Shown piece by piece: positions 6,679-15,306 of a DNA stretch of 38,772 nucleotides; the first letter of the stretch is position 1; every line of letters begins with the position of its first letter. A model generated the notes under the pieces. It did not search any database and had not been told where the DNA came from. It worked only from the letters and a program-made list of their open reading frames with translations. Made by a program: the position numbers and the translations under genes. This stretch comes from Desulfobacterales bacterium (GTDB taxonomy: Bacteria; Desulfobacterota; Desulfobacteria; Desulfobacterales; Desulfosalsimonadaceae), in NCBI GenBank assembly GCA_018399235.1, contig JAGYOX010000014.1, positions 1 through 38,772 on the forward strand, read 5' to 3'.

Positions 6679-9183
6679 GTGTGGAAAGAGGAACAAACAG
6701 ACGGCGGGATTCGGGAATTGTTAGGCCGGTCAATAGCGAAGGATGATACTGACACATTGCTGTCCGGGCCGTTCAAGGATGTTCGGGCCGATTACCTGGC
6801 CGTTTTGGAACAGGGCCGCGGGATTTACGAGCAGGACCGGCTGCTTTATTGCCTGTGCCGACCGGAGCGACTGATAGAACTGACGTATAAATTTATCTTG
6901 TTTGACAACGGGATCAAAAAGATCGCCCGGTATCAGCAGTACTTTACTGTCCACAATATTCTCGGCCGGGTCTTGCAGACGGCGCCCGGAGCGTCCAGGC
7001 CGGGCGGCGTGGTCTGGCACACCCAGGGCAGCGGCAAGTCGCTGACCATGGTTATGCTGGCCAAATCCCTGGCGCTGCACCCGGAAATCGCCAATCCCAA
7101 AATTGTATTGGTAACAGATCGAATCGACCTGGATGACCAGATCTGGGGGACGTTTCGTGCTTGCGGGCTGGAGCCGGAGCAGGCAAGTACCGGTAAACAC
7201 TTGACGGATCTCATGCTTGATCACCGGACCCATATCGTTGCCACACTGATTCACAAGTTTGCCACAGCAGCGACCAGCCGGATGATGAACCGGGTTGACC
7301 GGGATACCTTTGTCCTGGTGGACGAGGGGCACCGCAGCCAGTATCATGAACAGCATGCCCGCATGCGGCTGTCGCTTAAAGGCGCATGCTTTATCGCCTT
7401 TACAGGCACGCCGCTGGCCAAGTCGGCAAAAAGAAATACGTTTGCCCAGTTCGGCGACTTGTTTCGGCCGGCGTACACCATCTCCCGGGCGGTGGCGGAC
7501 AAGGCGGTGGTCCCGCTTCTCTACGAGGCGCGGCATGTGCCCCAGAAGGTCGACGGCCAGGCAATTGACAACTGGTTTGAGAAAATCACCCTTGGGCTTA
7601 CCAATGATCAGCGGGCGGACCTGAAGCGCAAATTTTCCACAGAGCGCCAGCTAAATAAGGCAACCCAAAAAGTTCGCATGATTGCCTGGGATGTCAGCCT
7701 CCACTACAGCACTGCTTATCAGGGCACGGGCCTTAAGGGGCAATTGGTGAGCCCGGACAAGGAAACCGCACTTTTGTACAAGGACTTTTTTGATGAATTC
7801 GACATGGTGTCGACCGAAGTGCTGATTTCAGGGCCGACTGCCCAGGAGGGGGAGGGAAGTGGCAGCGGACCCTCGGAGAAGCAGAAAGCATTCTGGCAGC
7901 AAATGATGGACCGTTATGGCTCGGAGAAAAACTATAATAAGCAGTTGATCAATGCCTTCAAGCATGGCGAACGTCCGGAGATCATCATTGTGGTTGATAA
8001 GCTTTTAACCGGCTTTGATGCCCCCTGCAACACAGTGCTGTATCTTGCCCGGAAATTAAAAGAGCATACCCTGCTTCAGGCCATCGCCCGTGTCAATCGG
8101 CTTCATGAAGGCAAGGAATACGGCCTGATTCTGGATTATAGCGGCGTTATTCAGGAGCTGGATCAGGCAATTGATTTCTACAGCCAGTTGGCCGATTATG
8201 ATCGTGCGGACCTGGAGGACACGGTCACTTACATATCAGATCAGGCGGCAAAATTGCCGCAGCAGCATTCCGACCTTTGGGAGCTGTTTAATGCGGTAAA
8301 AGGGTCCCAAAATGCGGAAGACTATGAAGTCCACCTGCGGGATGCGGATCTTCGGAACCGATTTTACGAACGCTTCAGCGTTTTTGCCAGAACACTTTCA
8401 CTGGCCCTGTCTTCATCCAATTTTCTTGAATCAACTTCTCCGGAGGATATTTTTAAATACAAATCCGACCTGAAATTTTTCCAGAATTTAAGGGCGGCTG
8501 TGACCCAGCGCTACCAGGAGGTGATCGATTTTTCCACCTATGAGCCCCGGATCAAGAAGCTGATCAATACGCATGTCGGGGCGGGTGAAGTTGAACAGCT
8601 TTGCGATCCCATCAATCTTCTCGACGCAAAGGAGCGTCAGCAGGTGCTGGAAGATCAGGGCAAGAGCTCCGGGGCCAAGGCGGATATGATCGCTTCTGCC
8701 ACCCGGCATGTGATCGAGCAGGAAATGGCCAAAGACCCGGCTTTTTATAAAAAGTTCTCAAAGCTTTTGGAAGAGGTGATTGAAGCCTATCACCAGGGAA
8801 GGCTGCAGGCCCTGGAAGCACTGGAAAAAATAAAGGACATATCCACGAAGGTGGCAACCCACACCGACGATGCGGTTCCCTCTGAATTGGTCGGAAATGA
8901 CATGGCACGTCGCTACTATGGATGTGTGCGGGAATCCGTTGCCCAATACGGGTTGACCAATGATCGGACCGAAACGGAAATCGCCCTGATGATCGTGGAT
9001 CGGATCGGAAAGCATAAAATTCGGGATTGGCGGACCAACGCGGACGCGATCAACAAAATGCGCGGAGAAATCGACGACATTCTTTTTGAAGTTGCCAGTG
9101 AGCAAGGGATTTCCATGTCTCTTGAGGACCATGACGCAATCATAGACCGGTGTATTGAGGTGGCTATTGCAAACGAAGACTAA
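6679..9183 (+). CDS. hsdR: HsdR helicase/translocase part, downstream of an in-frame stop
   Basis: 834 codons, in the same frame as the preceding fragment (6679 minus 5962 is divisible by three). It carries the SF2 motor of HsdR: Walker A HTQGSGKS, VLVTDRIDLDDQ, VDEGHRS (Walker B, DEAH-like), FTGTPL, LLTGFDAP and ARVNR. A long helical C-terminal domain follows, used to contact the HsdM/HsdS core. Together the two parts total about 1,070 residues, normal for HsdR. Translation of this part alone would have to start at GTG 6679 without a good ribosome site, so it is most likely silent unless TAG is read through. With no complete HsdM or HsdS here, no restriction complex can be formed from this locus. 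Confidence 0.9.
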   Translation: MWKEEQTDGGIRELLGRSIAKDDTDTLLSGPFKDVRADYLAVLEQGRGIYEQDRLLYCLCRPERLIELTYKFILFDNGIKKIARYQQYFTVHNILGRVLQTAPGASRPGGVVWHTQGSGKSLTMVMLAKSLALHPEIANPKIVLVTDRIDLDDQIWGTFRACGLEPEQASTGKHLTDLMLDHRTHIVATLIHKFATAATSRMMNRVDRDTFVLVDEGHRSQYHEQHARMRLSLKGACFIAFTGTPLAKSAKRNTFAQFGDLFRPAYTISRAVADKAVVPLLYEARHVPQKVDGQAIDNWFEKITLGLTNDQRADLKRKFSTERQLNKATQKVRMIAWDVSLHYSTAYQGTGLKGQLVSPDKETALLYKDFFDEFDMVSTEVLISGPTAQEGEGSGSGPSEKQKAFWQQMMDRYGSEKNYNKQLINAFKHGERPEIIIVVDKLLTGFDAPCNTVLYLARKLKEHTLLQAIARVNRLHEGKEYGLILDYSGVIQELDQAIDFYSQLADYDRADLEDTVTYISDQAAKLPQQHSDLWELFNAVKGSQNAEDYEVHLRDADLRNRFYERFSVFARTLSLALSSSNFLESTSPEDIFKYKSDLKFFQNLRAAVTQRYQEVIDFSTYEPRIKKLINTHVGAGEVEQLCDPINLLDAKERQQVLEDQGKSSGAKADMIASATRHVIEQEMAKDPAFYKKFSKLLEEVIEAYHQGRLQALEALEKIKDISTKVATHTDDAVPSELVGNDMARRYYGCVRESVAQYGLTNDRTETEIALMIVDRIGKHKIRDWRTNADAINKMRGEIDDILFEVASEQGISMSLEDHDAIIDRCIEVAIANED

Positions 9184-9895
9184 GGATGGAGCGCATATAA
9201 TTGCGTATGGAACAAGAAGGATTCCATACCGCCTGCATCGGTCGGATCGAAAAACGTTGCGTGTGGTGGTGTCTCCGGAGTTAACGGTGGATATCTTTGC
9301 CCCTGCTACTGCAGATGAGGGGGAAGTTCAGTCTGCTATCCGAAAGAAGACCCCATGGATCGCAAAAACCATAGATAAACTTGAAGGATACCATCCGCTG
9401 CCCGAGCCCACGCGCTATTTGAGCGGTGAGACGATTGTTTATCTGGGAAGGCAGTACCGGTTAAAAGTTGCGAATGGGCCTAAAAAGCCGGCAAAACTGC
9501 TGGGGCGGTATTTATGGGTATGGGTCGAGGACAAAGCTGATAATGAAAGTATAAAGAGGTCCGTTGATTCATGGTACCGGAAAAGGGCCCATGAAATTCT
9601 GCATCGCTATGTAAAAAATTGTTATCAGGTCGCATCCCGTCACGGGGTGCCTGAACCCGATATCGCAATTCGTTTGATGCGCAGGCGATGGGGCAGTTGC
9701 AGCCCCTCAGGCCGGATCACGCTTAACCTCAATCTGGTGAAGGTGCCGGTGCATTGTTTAGAATACGTCATCTTTCATGAACTCTGCCATTTAAAAGAAC
9801 ATAACCATTCACAAGCCTTTTATTCGCTTCTAACAAGATGCCTCCCGGATTGGCGACAGCGAAAATCAGTATTGGATAATTTCAGGTTGTCATGA
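9155..9895 (+). CDS. YgjP-like metallopeptidase (DUF45/SprT-like)
   Basis: About 245 residues. Seen: a basic RRRWGSCSPSGRITLNL block and the zinc motif HELCHLKEHNH near the C-terminus (HExxH with a third His after the motif). This is the hallmark of the YgjP/DUF45 family, which is commonly the last gene of type I R-M operons; its role there is unknown. No ATG exists near the start. TTG at 9155, or better TTG at 9167 preceded by GAGG at 9157-9160, overlaps the end of hsdR by 17-29 nt, so it is likely co-transcribed. The active-site residues are all present, so unlike its neighbours it looks intact. Confidence 0.8.
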   Translation: MRWLLQTKTKDGAHIIAYGTRRIPYRLHRSDRKTLRVVVSPELTVDIFAPATADEGEVQSAIRKKTPWIAKTIDKLEGYHPLPEPTRYLSGETIVYLGRQYRLKVANGPKKPAKLLGRYLWVWVEDKADNESIKRSVDSWYRKRAHEILHRYVKNCYQVASRHGVPEPDIAIRLMRRRWGSCSPSGRITLNLNLVKVPVHCLEYVIFHELCHLKEHNHSQAFYSLLTRCLPDWRQRKSVLDNFRLS

Positions 9896-10064
9896 GATGC
9901 AAGGAAGGTTTTTCTGGCTTTGCCGAGCAATTTGTTTAATGGTTGTTTGATGAATTCGACTGAGCTTTCTTTTGTATTGAGCATAATATTTTGATATTTA
10001 TGTTTATTTTATTTTTAAGGGTGTTTGATCGTTCTTTGATTGGAAAGAAAAAAACAATTCAACC

Positions 10065-10178
10065 ATGAAACTGCTGCCAAGGAATTCGCTGTCCGAAAAA
10101 GAGCGGCTGAAGTTGATATTTTCATACCGCCCGCACCCCCTCCACGGTAAGTGTTGTCGTCCCCCAACGCGAAATTAA
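10065..10178 (+). other. Possible small ORF in the 9896-10314 gap
   Basis: An ATG ORF of 37 codons starting MKLLPRNSLSEKERLKLIF. The first 20 residues look protein-like, but the ribosome site is poor. Its 3' half overlaps, on the opposite strand, the dnaE2-like fragment at 10122-10166. I do not recognise it. It may be a truncated gene end joined to that fragment. The remainder of 9896-10314 has no gene. Confidence 0.2.
10122..10166 (-). pseudogene. Fragment of a dnaE2-like gene 3' end
   Basis: Read on the minus strand, 14 codons give WGTTTLTVEGVRAV followed by TGA. The intact dnaE2 further right (minus strand, ending 15307) finishes WGATTLTVDGVRAIY. The DNA is also alike: about 39 bases with five differences against 15317-15355. 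Two differences are silent and two are conservative or mild replacements, so this fragment descends from a coding dnaE2-type gene and not from a recent copy of the one here. It lies in the same orientation as dnaE2, on the other side of the two helicase genes. Confidence 0.6.
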
Positions 10179-10182
10179 TTTT

Positions 10183-10209
10183 TTGACTTTAATTCTTTAT
10201 CGATATTTT
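10183..10209 (+). promoter_or_regulatory. Weak candidate promoter for the helicase pair
   Basis: TTGACT at 10183-10188 and TATTTT at 10204-10209 with a 15-bp spacer, about 105 bp before the SNF2 start. The spacer is short, so confidence is low. Confidence 0.25.
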
Positions 10210-10314
10210 CTAAATTAACCACTTGCGGATTCAGTTAATTAGTGCGGCCATACCAAAATCGACTTTTTACGAGACTGTCAAGTTTAATCGTTAAAGCTTT
10301 TAAGGAGTGAAACC

Positions 10315-13050
10315 TTGCAGATGCTGACCATGGATTATATCCGAAATGAAGTGGCGGATACGGATATTATTTACAAACGCGGGGAACGGCTGTTTGAATA
10401 CGGGGCCTGTGTGGGCCGCCGGCTGGATGTTGAGAACGGAAATTTTGAATACTCAGTGGACGGCAATTACGGTGACTATACCATCCAAATCCAAATCAGC
10501 GGCGACAAGATTGAAACCTGTTGCGACTGCCCCTATCCGGGCGTGGGCTGCAAACATACCGTGGCCGCGCTCTTGGATATCAGCCAGAATATCGTGTTTA
10601 AAACCCATGCGGATCAGACGCCGACTGCCGAAGAAGAACCGGCGGCACCGTATTTAAGTAGAGAGGAGATCCGGGCCCAGGCCATTGAAGACCGGAAAAA
10701 GAGGGCCAGGTCCGAAAAATTTCAAATTACCATGGGCGATATGCTAAAGGGCGAGCATCTGGTGGAAACCCCGGCCGGCAAGCAATACATAGTCACTTTG
10801 CATGATCCGGCAGCTGGCATCGGCCGCTGTTCCTGCCCGGATTTTGAAACCAATCGCCTGCAGATCTGCAAGCATTTGATTGCGGTCCGCCGGCTTATCC
10901 AGGACCAGAAAGGATTTAAGCAGAAAGCCGCAAAGGAAACCTTTCCTTTTGTGGATATTTTCTGGGATTCGGCGGCCGAACGTCCCCGGGTCTTCTGTGA
11001 AAGCCCGGAAAAAGAACCGGAAGACATCCGGCAGGCGATTGAAACCAATTTTGACAAAGATGGGGTTTTTCGGGAAACGGAGCTTGCCGCATTTACACCG
11101 ATGCTGGATTTGCCGAATAAGTTCAAACGGGTGCGCATAGATGAGACAGTTTTTAAAAAGTTGGATGCTTACTGGGCGGACCGGCAGTTGGCCGAGCTCT
11201 CCCGCCAGACGGAGTCGGATTTTTCGGTGATCAAAACCCGGCTGTATCCATACCAGGAGGCGGGCGTTCGGTTTGTACTTTATAGAAAGGCGGCGCTTAT
11301 CGGCGATGAAATGGGTCTGGGCAAAACGCTGCAGGCCATTGCCGCCTCGATTTTAAAAAAGGAGATCCTCGGGTTTTCCCGGGTGTTGGTGGTCACCCTG
11401 GCATCCTTAAAGGAGCAGTGGAAGCGGGAGATCGACCGGTATTCGGATGAAAAGGCCGTGATTATCGCCGGCAGTAAAGCCAACCGCCGGCAAATTTATG
11501 AAACCGATGCCGCCCTGTTTAAAATCACCAACTATGAGGCCGTGCTGCGGGATGTGGGCGTGATTTCTCGGTTTAAGCCGGATATCGTAATTCTTGATGA
11601 GGCCCAGCGGATCAAAAATTTTAATACCAAAACTGCGGATGCGGTCAAAAACCTGCCCCGCAAGCATGCCATGGTGCTCACCGGTACTCCGCTTGAGAAT
11701 AAGCTGGAGGATGTCTATTCCATTATTCAGTTTCTGGATCCGGACCGGCTCTCACCCCTATGGGCGTTTGCGGCCGAGCATTTTATGCTGAGCCGCCAGA
11801 AAAAGGGCCATATACTGGGATATCGGAATCTGGATAAGCTGCATCAGGAGCTTCAGTCTATCGTTATCCGGCGCAAAAAACTGGATGTACTGGATCAGCT
11901 GCCGGATGAGATCGTCAACAACTACTATATTGAACTCACGGATCAGCAGTATAAAATTCACGGGGGCTATGCCCAGTCGCTTCTGCCTTTGATGAACAAA
12001 AAATTTTTAACGCCCATGGATCTGCGGCGTATCCAGGAGCTTTTGCTTAAAATGCGGCAGGTATGCAATTCCACTTACCTGATTGACCGTAAAACCCAGA
12101 TTTCGCCAAAGCTGAAGGAACTCGAATCGATTTTGGAAGATTTGGCCATCCAAGAAGGCCGCAAAATCGTCATTTTTTCCGAATGGACGACCATGACCTT
12201 TCTGATCGCCCGGCATCTCTCCAATGCCGGTATCCCGTTCGTGGAGCTCTCCGGCAAAATTCCGGTCAACCGTCGCCAGGCACTGATTGACGAATTCACC
12301 AACAATCCCGACTGCCGGGTCTTTCTCTCCACCGATGCCGGCGGTACGGGTTTGAACCTTCAGGCCGCCGACTGCGTGATCAATTTTGAACTGCCCTGGA
12401 ACCCCGCTCGGATGAACCAGCGCATCGGCCGGGTCAGCCGCATCGGCCAGGCAAGCAGTACGGTCAATGTGATCAATCTGATTGCCAAGAAAAGTATCGA
12501 GGAAAGGATCTATGCCGGGATTCAGTTAAAGACCGATCTTTTTCAGGGGGTTTTTGACGGTGCCACGGATATGGTGGAATTCTCCCGGGAAAAGCGTACG
12601 GAGATGCTGAACCGGTTGCGGCAGATGATGCAGGAAGAACCCGAGCCGTTGGTCTCGGAGCCTTCGGATACAGAGGATATCCCCGAGGATACGCCGCATT
12701 ATTTAAACCCCGAGGTCTTTAGGGAGCAGGAGAAAGAGTTTGCCTATGATGCGGAAGAGGCCGGCGAAGCGGACAACGGTGGGCTCGGGGCCAATGAAAC
12801 CCTTGGGCAGACGCAGCCATCTGCGGGTGGGGATAGGGTAAGCAGTGAGGATTCGGCAGCTGCCGTATTAGCAAATCAGCCGCCGGAAAAGATGGAGGCG
12901 GTGCTCAACTCCGGCATGGAATTCATCGGCGGCCTGCTCGAAATGGCTACTGGCCAAAAGATTGAAGCCAGCGCGGCATCTGATAAAATGGTCCGAATCG
13001 ATAAGGAAACCGGGGAAGTGACAATGAAGTTTAAGCTGCCCGGGTTTTAA
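10315..13050 (+). CDS. SWIM zinc-finger SNF2-family helicase/ATPase
   Basis: A 911-residue protein. The N-terminal 200 residues hold two SWIM-type zinc fingers (Cys70, Cys72, Cys79, His81 and Cys172, Cys174, Cys185, His187). The SNF2 motor follows: Walker A GDEMGLGKT (Lys337), DEAQ (Asp428), LTGTPLENK, and motif VI QRIGRVSRIGQ. The last 150 residues are acidic and low in complexity. SWIM-SNF2 proteins bind DNA or protein and translocate on double-stranded DNA; the substrate here is unknown. The TTG start at 10315 is chosen because AAGGAG at 10302-10307 sits 7 nt before it, while ATG 10321 is too far. The PIF1-like gene begins 10 nt after its stop, suggesting a two-gene operon. Confidence 0.85.
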   Translation: MQMLTMDYIRNEVADTDIIYKRGERLFEYGACVGRRLDVENGNFEYSVDGNYGDYTIQIQISGDKIETCCDCPYPGVGCKHTVAALLDISQNIVFKTHADQTPTAEEEPAAPYLSREEIRAQAIEDRKKRARSEKFQITMGDMLKGEHLVETPAGKQYIVTLHDPAAGIGRCSCPDFETNRLQICKHLIAVRRLIQDQKGFKQKAAKETFPFVDIFWDSAAERPRVFCESPEKEPEDIRQAIETNFDKDGVFRETELAAFTPMLDLPNKFKRVRIDETVFKKLDAYWADRQLAELSRQTESDFSVIKTRLYPYQEAGVRFVLYRKAALIGDEMGLGKTLQAIAASILKKEILGFSRVLVVTLASLKEQWKREIDRYSDEKAVIIAGSKANRRQIYETDAALFKITNYEAVLRDVGVISRFKPDIVILDEAQRIKNFNTKTADAVKNLPRKHAMVLTGTPLENKLEDVYSIIQFLDPDRLSPLWAFAAEHFMLSRQKKGHILGYRNLDKLHQELQSIVIRRKKLDVLDQLPDEIVNNYYIELTDQQYKIHGGYAQSLLPLMNKKFLTPMDLRRIQELLLKMRQVCNSTYLIDRKTQISPKLKELESILEDLAIQEGRKIVIFSEWTTMTFLIARHLSNAGIPFVELSGKIPVNRRQALIDEFTNNPDCRVFLSTDAGGTGLNLQAADCVINFELPWNPARMNQRIGRVSRIGQASSTVNVINLIAKKSIEERIYAGIQLKTDLFQGVFDGATDMVEFSREKRTEMLNRLRQMMQEEPEPLVSEPSDTEDIPEDTPHYLNPEVFREQEKEFAYDAEEAGEADNGGLGANETLGQTQPSAGGDRVSSEDSAAAVLANQPPEKMEAVLNSGMEFIGGLLEMATGQKIEASAASDKMVRIDKETGEVTMKFKLPGF

Positions 13051-13060
13051 AGGTATCGGT

Positions 13061-15298
13061 ATGTCTCAATGGATTGACAATGCCGCTGTCACGGCGTCTA
13101 AGTTTGTAAACAGCACCAACAGCCATGTATTTTTGACCGGCCGGGCGGGTACTGGCAAAACCACGTTTTTGCGGGATATTAGCCGGCGGACCCATAAAAA
13201 TACCATCGTTGCAGCGCCCACGGGCATTGCAGCCATCAATGCCGAGGGCGTGACTTTGCATTCTCTCTTCCAATTGCCGTTCGGCGCTTTTATTCCGGCT
13301 GAGCAGTACCCCGGTGAGGCAGCGCCGGATTTTGAGCTAAACACCCCCCAGAGCCTTTGTCAGCATGTCAAAATGCAGGCGGCAAAGCGCAATATGCTTA
13401 AAAAACTAGAGCTATTGATCATTGATGAGGTGAGCATGCTGCGGGCGGATCTCTTGGACGCCATCGATACGGTGCTCAGGTGGATCCGGCGGCGCCCGAA
13501 TCTGCCATTCGGCGGGGTGCAGATGCTTTTTATCGGCGACCTTCTGCAATTGCCGCCTGTAGTGAAGGACCCGGAATGGCAGATCCTCGCCCATTACTAT
13601 CACACCCTGTTTTTTTTCGGTGCCCAAGCCCTTGCGGAAAAACCGCCGGTCTATCTGGAGCTCGAACATATTTACCGGCAGAGCGACGCCTCATTTATAT
13701 CCGTGTTAAACAGCCTGCGGGATGGAAATCTCACAGCGCGGGACATCGAGCGGTTAAACCGGCATTGTCAGCCGGAATTTAAGGCCGTGGCCGGTGATGG
13801 GTATGTTTACCTTACCACCCACAACCGCAAGGCCGACCGGATCAATGAGGCGGAACTGCAGAAACTGCCCGGCCAAACCTTTCGGTATCATGCGGCGGTG
13901 GAGGGTACGTTTGATGCCCGCACTTATCCCTTGGATCCGGTGCTGGCGCTCAAAAAAGACGCGCAAGTGATGTTTATCAAAAATGATCCGACCGGGGAGC
14001 AGCGTTTTTTCAACGGCAAAATCGGAAGGGTTGAGGAGCTGCGGGAAGACGGGGTCAGGGTGGGTTTTTCAGACGGCAGTCACTCGGTCTGGGTGGAGTC
14101 CTATAAATGGGAGAACAAACGCTATAGCCTGGACAAGGAAACAAACGAGATCCAGGAAAAAGTGGTGGGCACGTTTTCTCATTTTCCGCTCAAGCTAGCC
14201 TGGGCGATTACTATCCATAAAAGCCAGGGCCTGACCTTTGACAGGGCCATCATTGACGTCTCCCAGGCCTTTGCCGCCGGCCAGGTCTATGTGGCGCTCT
14301 CCCGGCTGACTTCTTTAGAGGGGCTGGTGTTGACCGCGCCCTTCCGCTGGGAGGCCATGCCGCGGGAGCCGGCCCTGGTGGAATTTACTCGTCAGAAAGT
14401 GGATCCCCGAAGCCTGTCGGCATCCCTTGAATCCGAGTCTTTTGCATATCTGGGGGAGGTTGTCCGGGAGGCATTCGATTTTTCCAACCTTTGCTCGGAG
14501 GTCAATTACCATCTGCGTACCTACACCAAGAATGCCGCGCATTCGAAAAAACAGACCTACCTGGAATGGTCACGTGCGCTTCAGGCGGATCTGCGGCCGG
14601 TAAAAGAGATTGGGGATAAATTTCTAAAACAGCTGGACCGGATACTCCAGACCGCGCCGGAGGACAACCTGGAGTATCTTCAAAAGCGGGTTGAGGCAGC
14701 CAGAGGTTATTTTGATCCCATATTTTTTGAGTTTTCCGAGCGGATCGGCCGGCATATCGCGATGCTGAAAAAAGAAAAAAAGGGTGTTAAGCAGTATATT
14801 CGAGAGCTCCAGGATCTGGAGCTTTTGTTTTATAGCCAGGTGCAGAAGATCTATAAGACCCGTGATCTGATCGCATCAATTCGCAGGGGCGAGGAGTTAA
14901 CCAGAGCCTGCTTAAATATCCCGGCCCATGAATATGCCCCGACCGAGGGCCAGGGTAAAGCCAAAAAGGAACCCAAAGCCAGCCAAAAACAAAAGCAAAA
15001 GCCGAATACCAAAACAGTCAGCCTGCAGTTATTTAAAGAGGGCAAAAGCATCGAAGAGATTGCTGCGGAGCGGTCGCTGGCAATTACTACCATCCAGGGC
15101 CACATCGCGCACTGGGTTGAACAAGGCGAAATCGACATCTTGCGTCTGGTCTCTCAGGCGGCGCTTGATGAAATCACCGCGGCGTTTGGGCAGCTGGAGA
15201 CTTACTATCTCAAACCGGTGTATGAATTTTTGTCTGAAAAATACGATTACGGCACGCTCAAGTTTGCCGCCGCCTTTATTCGAAAAGGGGCGAATTAG
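13061..15298 (+). CDS. PIF1-like SF1B helicase with C-terminal helix-turn-helix
   Basis: 745 residues. Seen: Walker A GRAGTGKTTF (Lys33), APTGIAA, Walker B LLIIDEVSM, QLPPVV, and late SF1B motifs TIHKSQGLTFD and VYVALSRLTS. These are the PIF1/RecD2 signature, a 5'-3' DNA helicase for structured or stalled DNA. After about residue 430 comes a long helical part rich in Lys/Glu, then a lysine-rich linker. Near residues 650-690 is a helix-turn-helix of the HTH_40 kind (SLQLFKEGKSIEEIA) as found at the end of some RecQ-like helicases. It is co-directional with the SNF2 gene and converges on dnaE2 with only 8 bp between the stops and no visible terminator. Confidence 0.85.
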   Translation: MSQWIDNAAVTASKFVNSTNSHVFLTGRAGTGKTTFLRDISRRTHKNTIVAAPTGIAAINAEGVTLHSLFQLPFGAFIPAEQYPGEAAPDFELNTPQSLCQHVKMQAAKRNMLKKLELLIIDEVSMLRADLLDAIDTVLRWIRRRPNLPFGGVQMLFIGDLLQLPPVVKDPEWQILAHYYHTLFFFGAQALAEKPPVYLELEHIYRQSDASFISVLNSLRDGNLTARDIERLNRHCQPEFKAVAGDGYVYLTTHNRKADRINEAELQKLPGQTFRYHAAVEGTFDARTYPLDPVLALKKDAQVMFIKNDPTGEQRFFNGKIGRVEELREDGVRVGFSDGSHSVWVESYKWENKRYSLDKETNEIQEKVVGTFSHFPLKLAWAITIHKSQGLTFDRAIIDVSQAFAAGQVYVALSRLTSLEGLVLTAPFRWEAMPREPALVEFTRQKVDPRSLSASLESESFAYLGEVVREAFDFSNLCSEVNYHLRTYTKNAAHSKKQTYLEWSRALQADLRPVKEIGDKFLKQLDRILQTAPEDNLEYLQKRVEAARGYFDPIFFEFSERIGRHIAMLKKEKKGVKQYIRELQDLELLFYSQVQKIYKTRDLIASIRRGEELTRACLNIPAHEYAPTEGQGKAKKEPKASQKQKQKPNTKTVSLQLFKEGKSIEEIAAERSLAITTIQGHIAHWVEQGEIDILRLVSQAALDEITAAFGQLETYYLKPVYEFLSEKYDYGTLKFAAAFIRKGAN

Positions 15299-15306
15299 CA
15301 TGTTGA

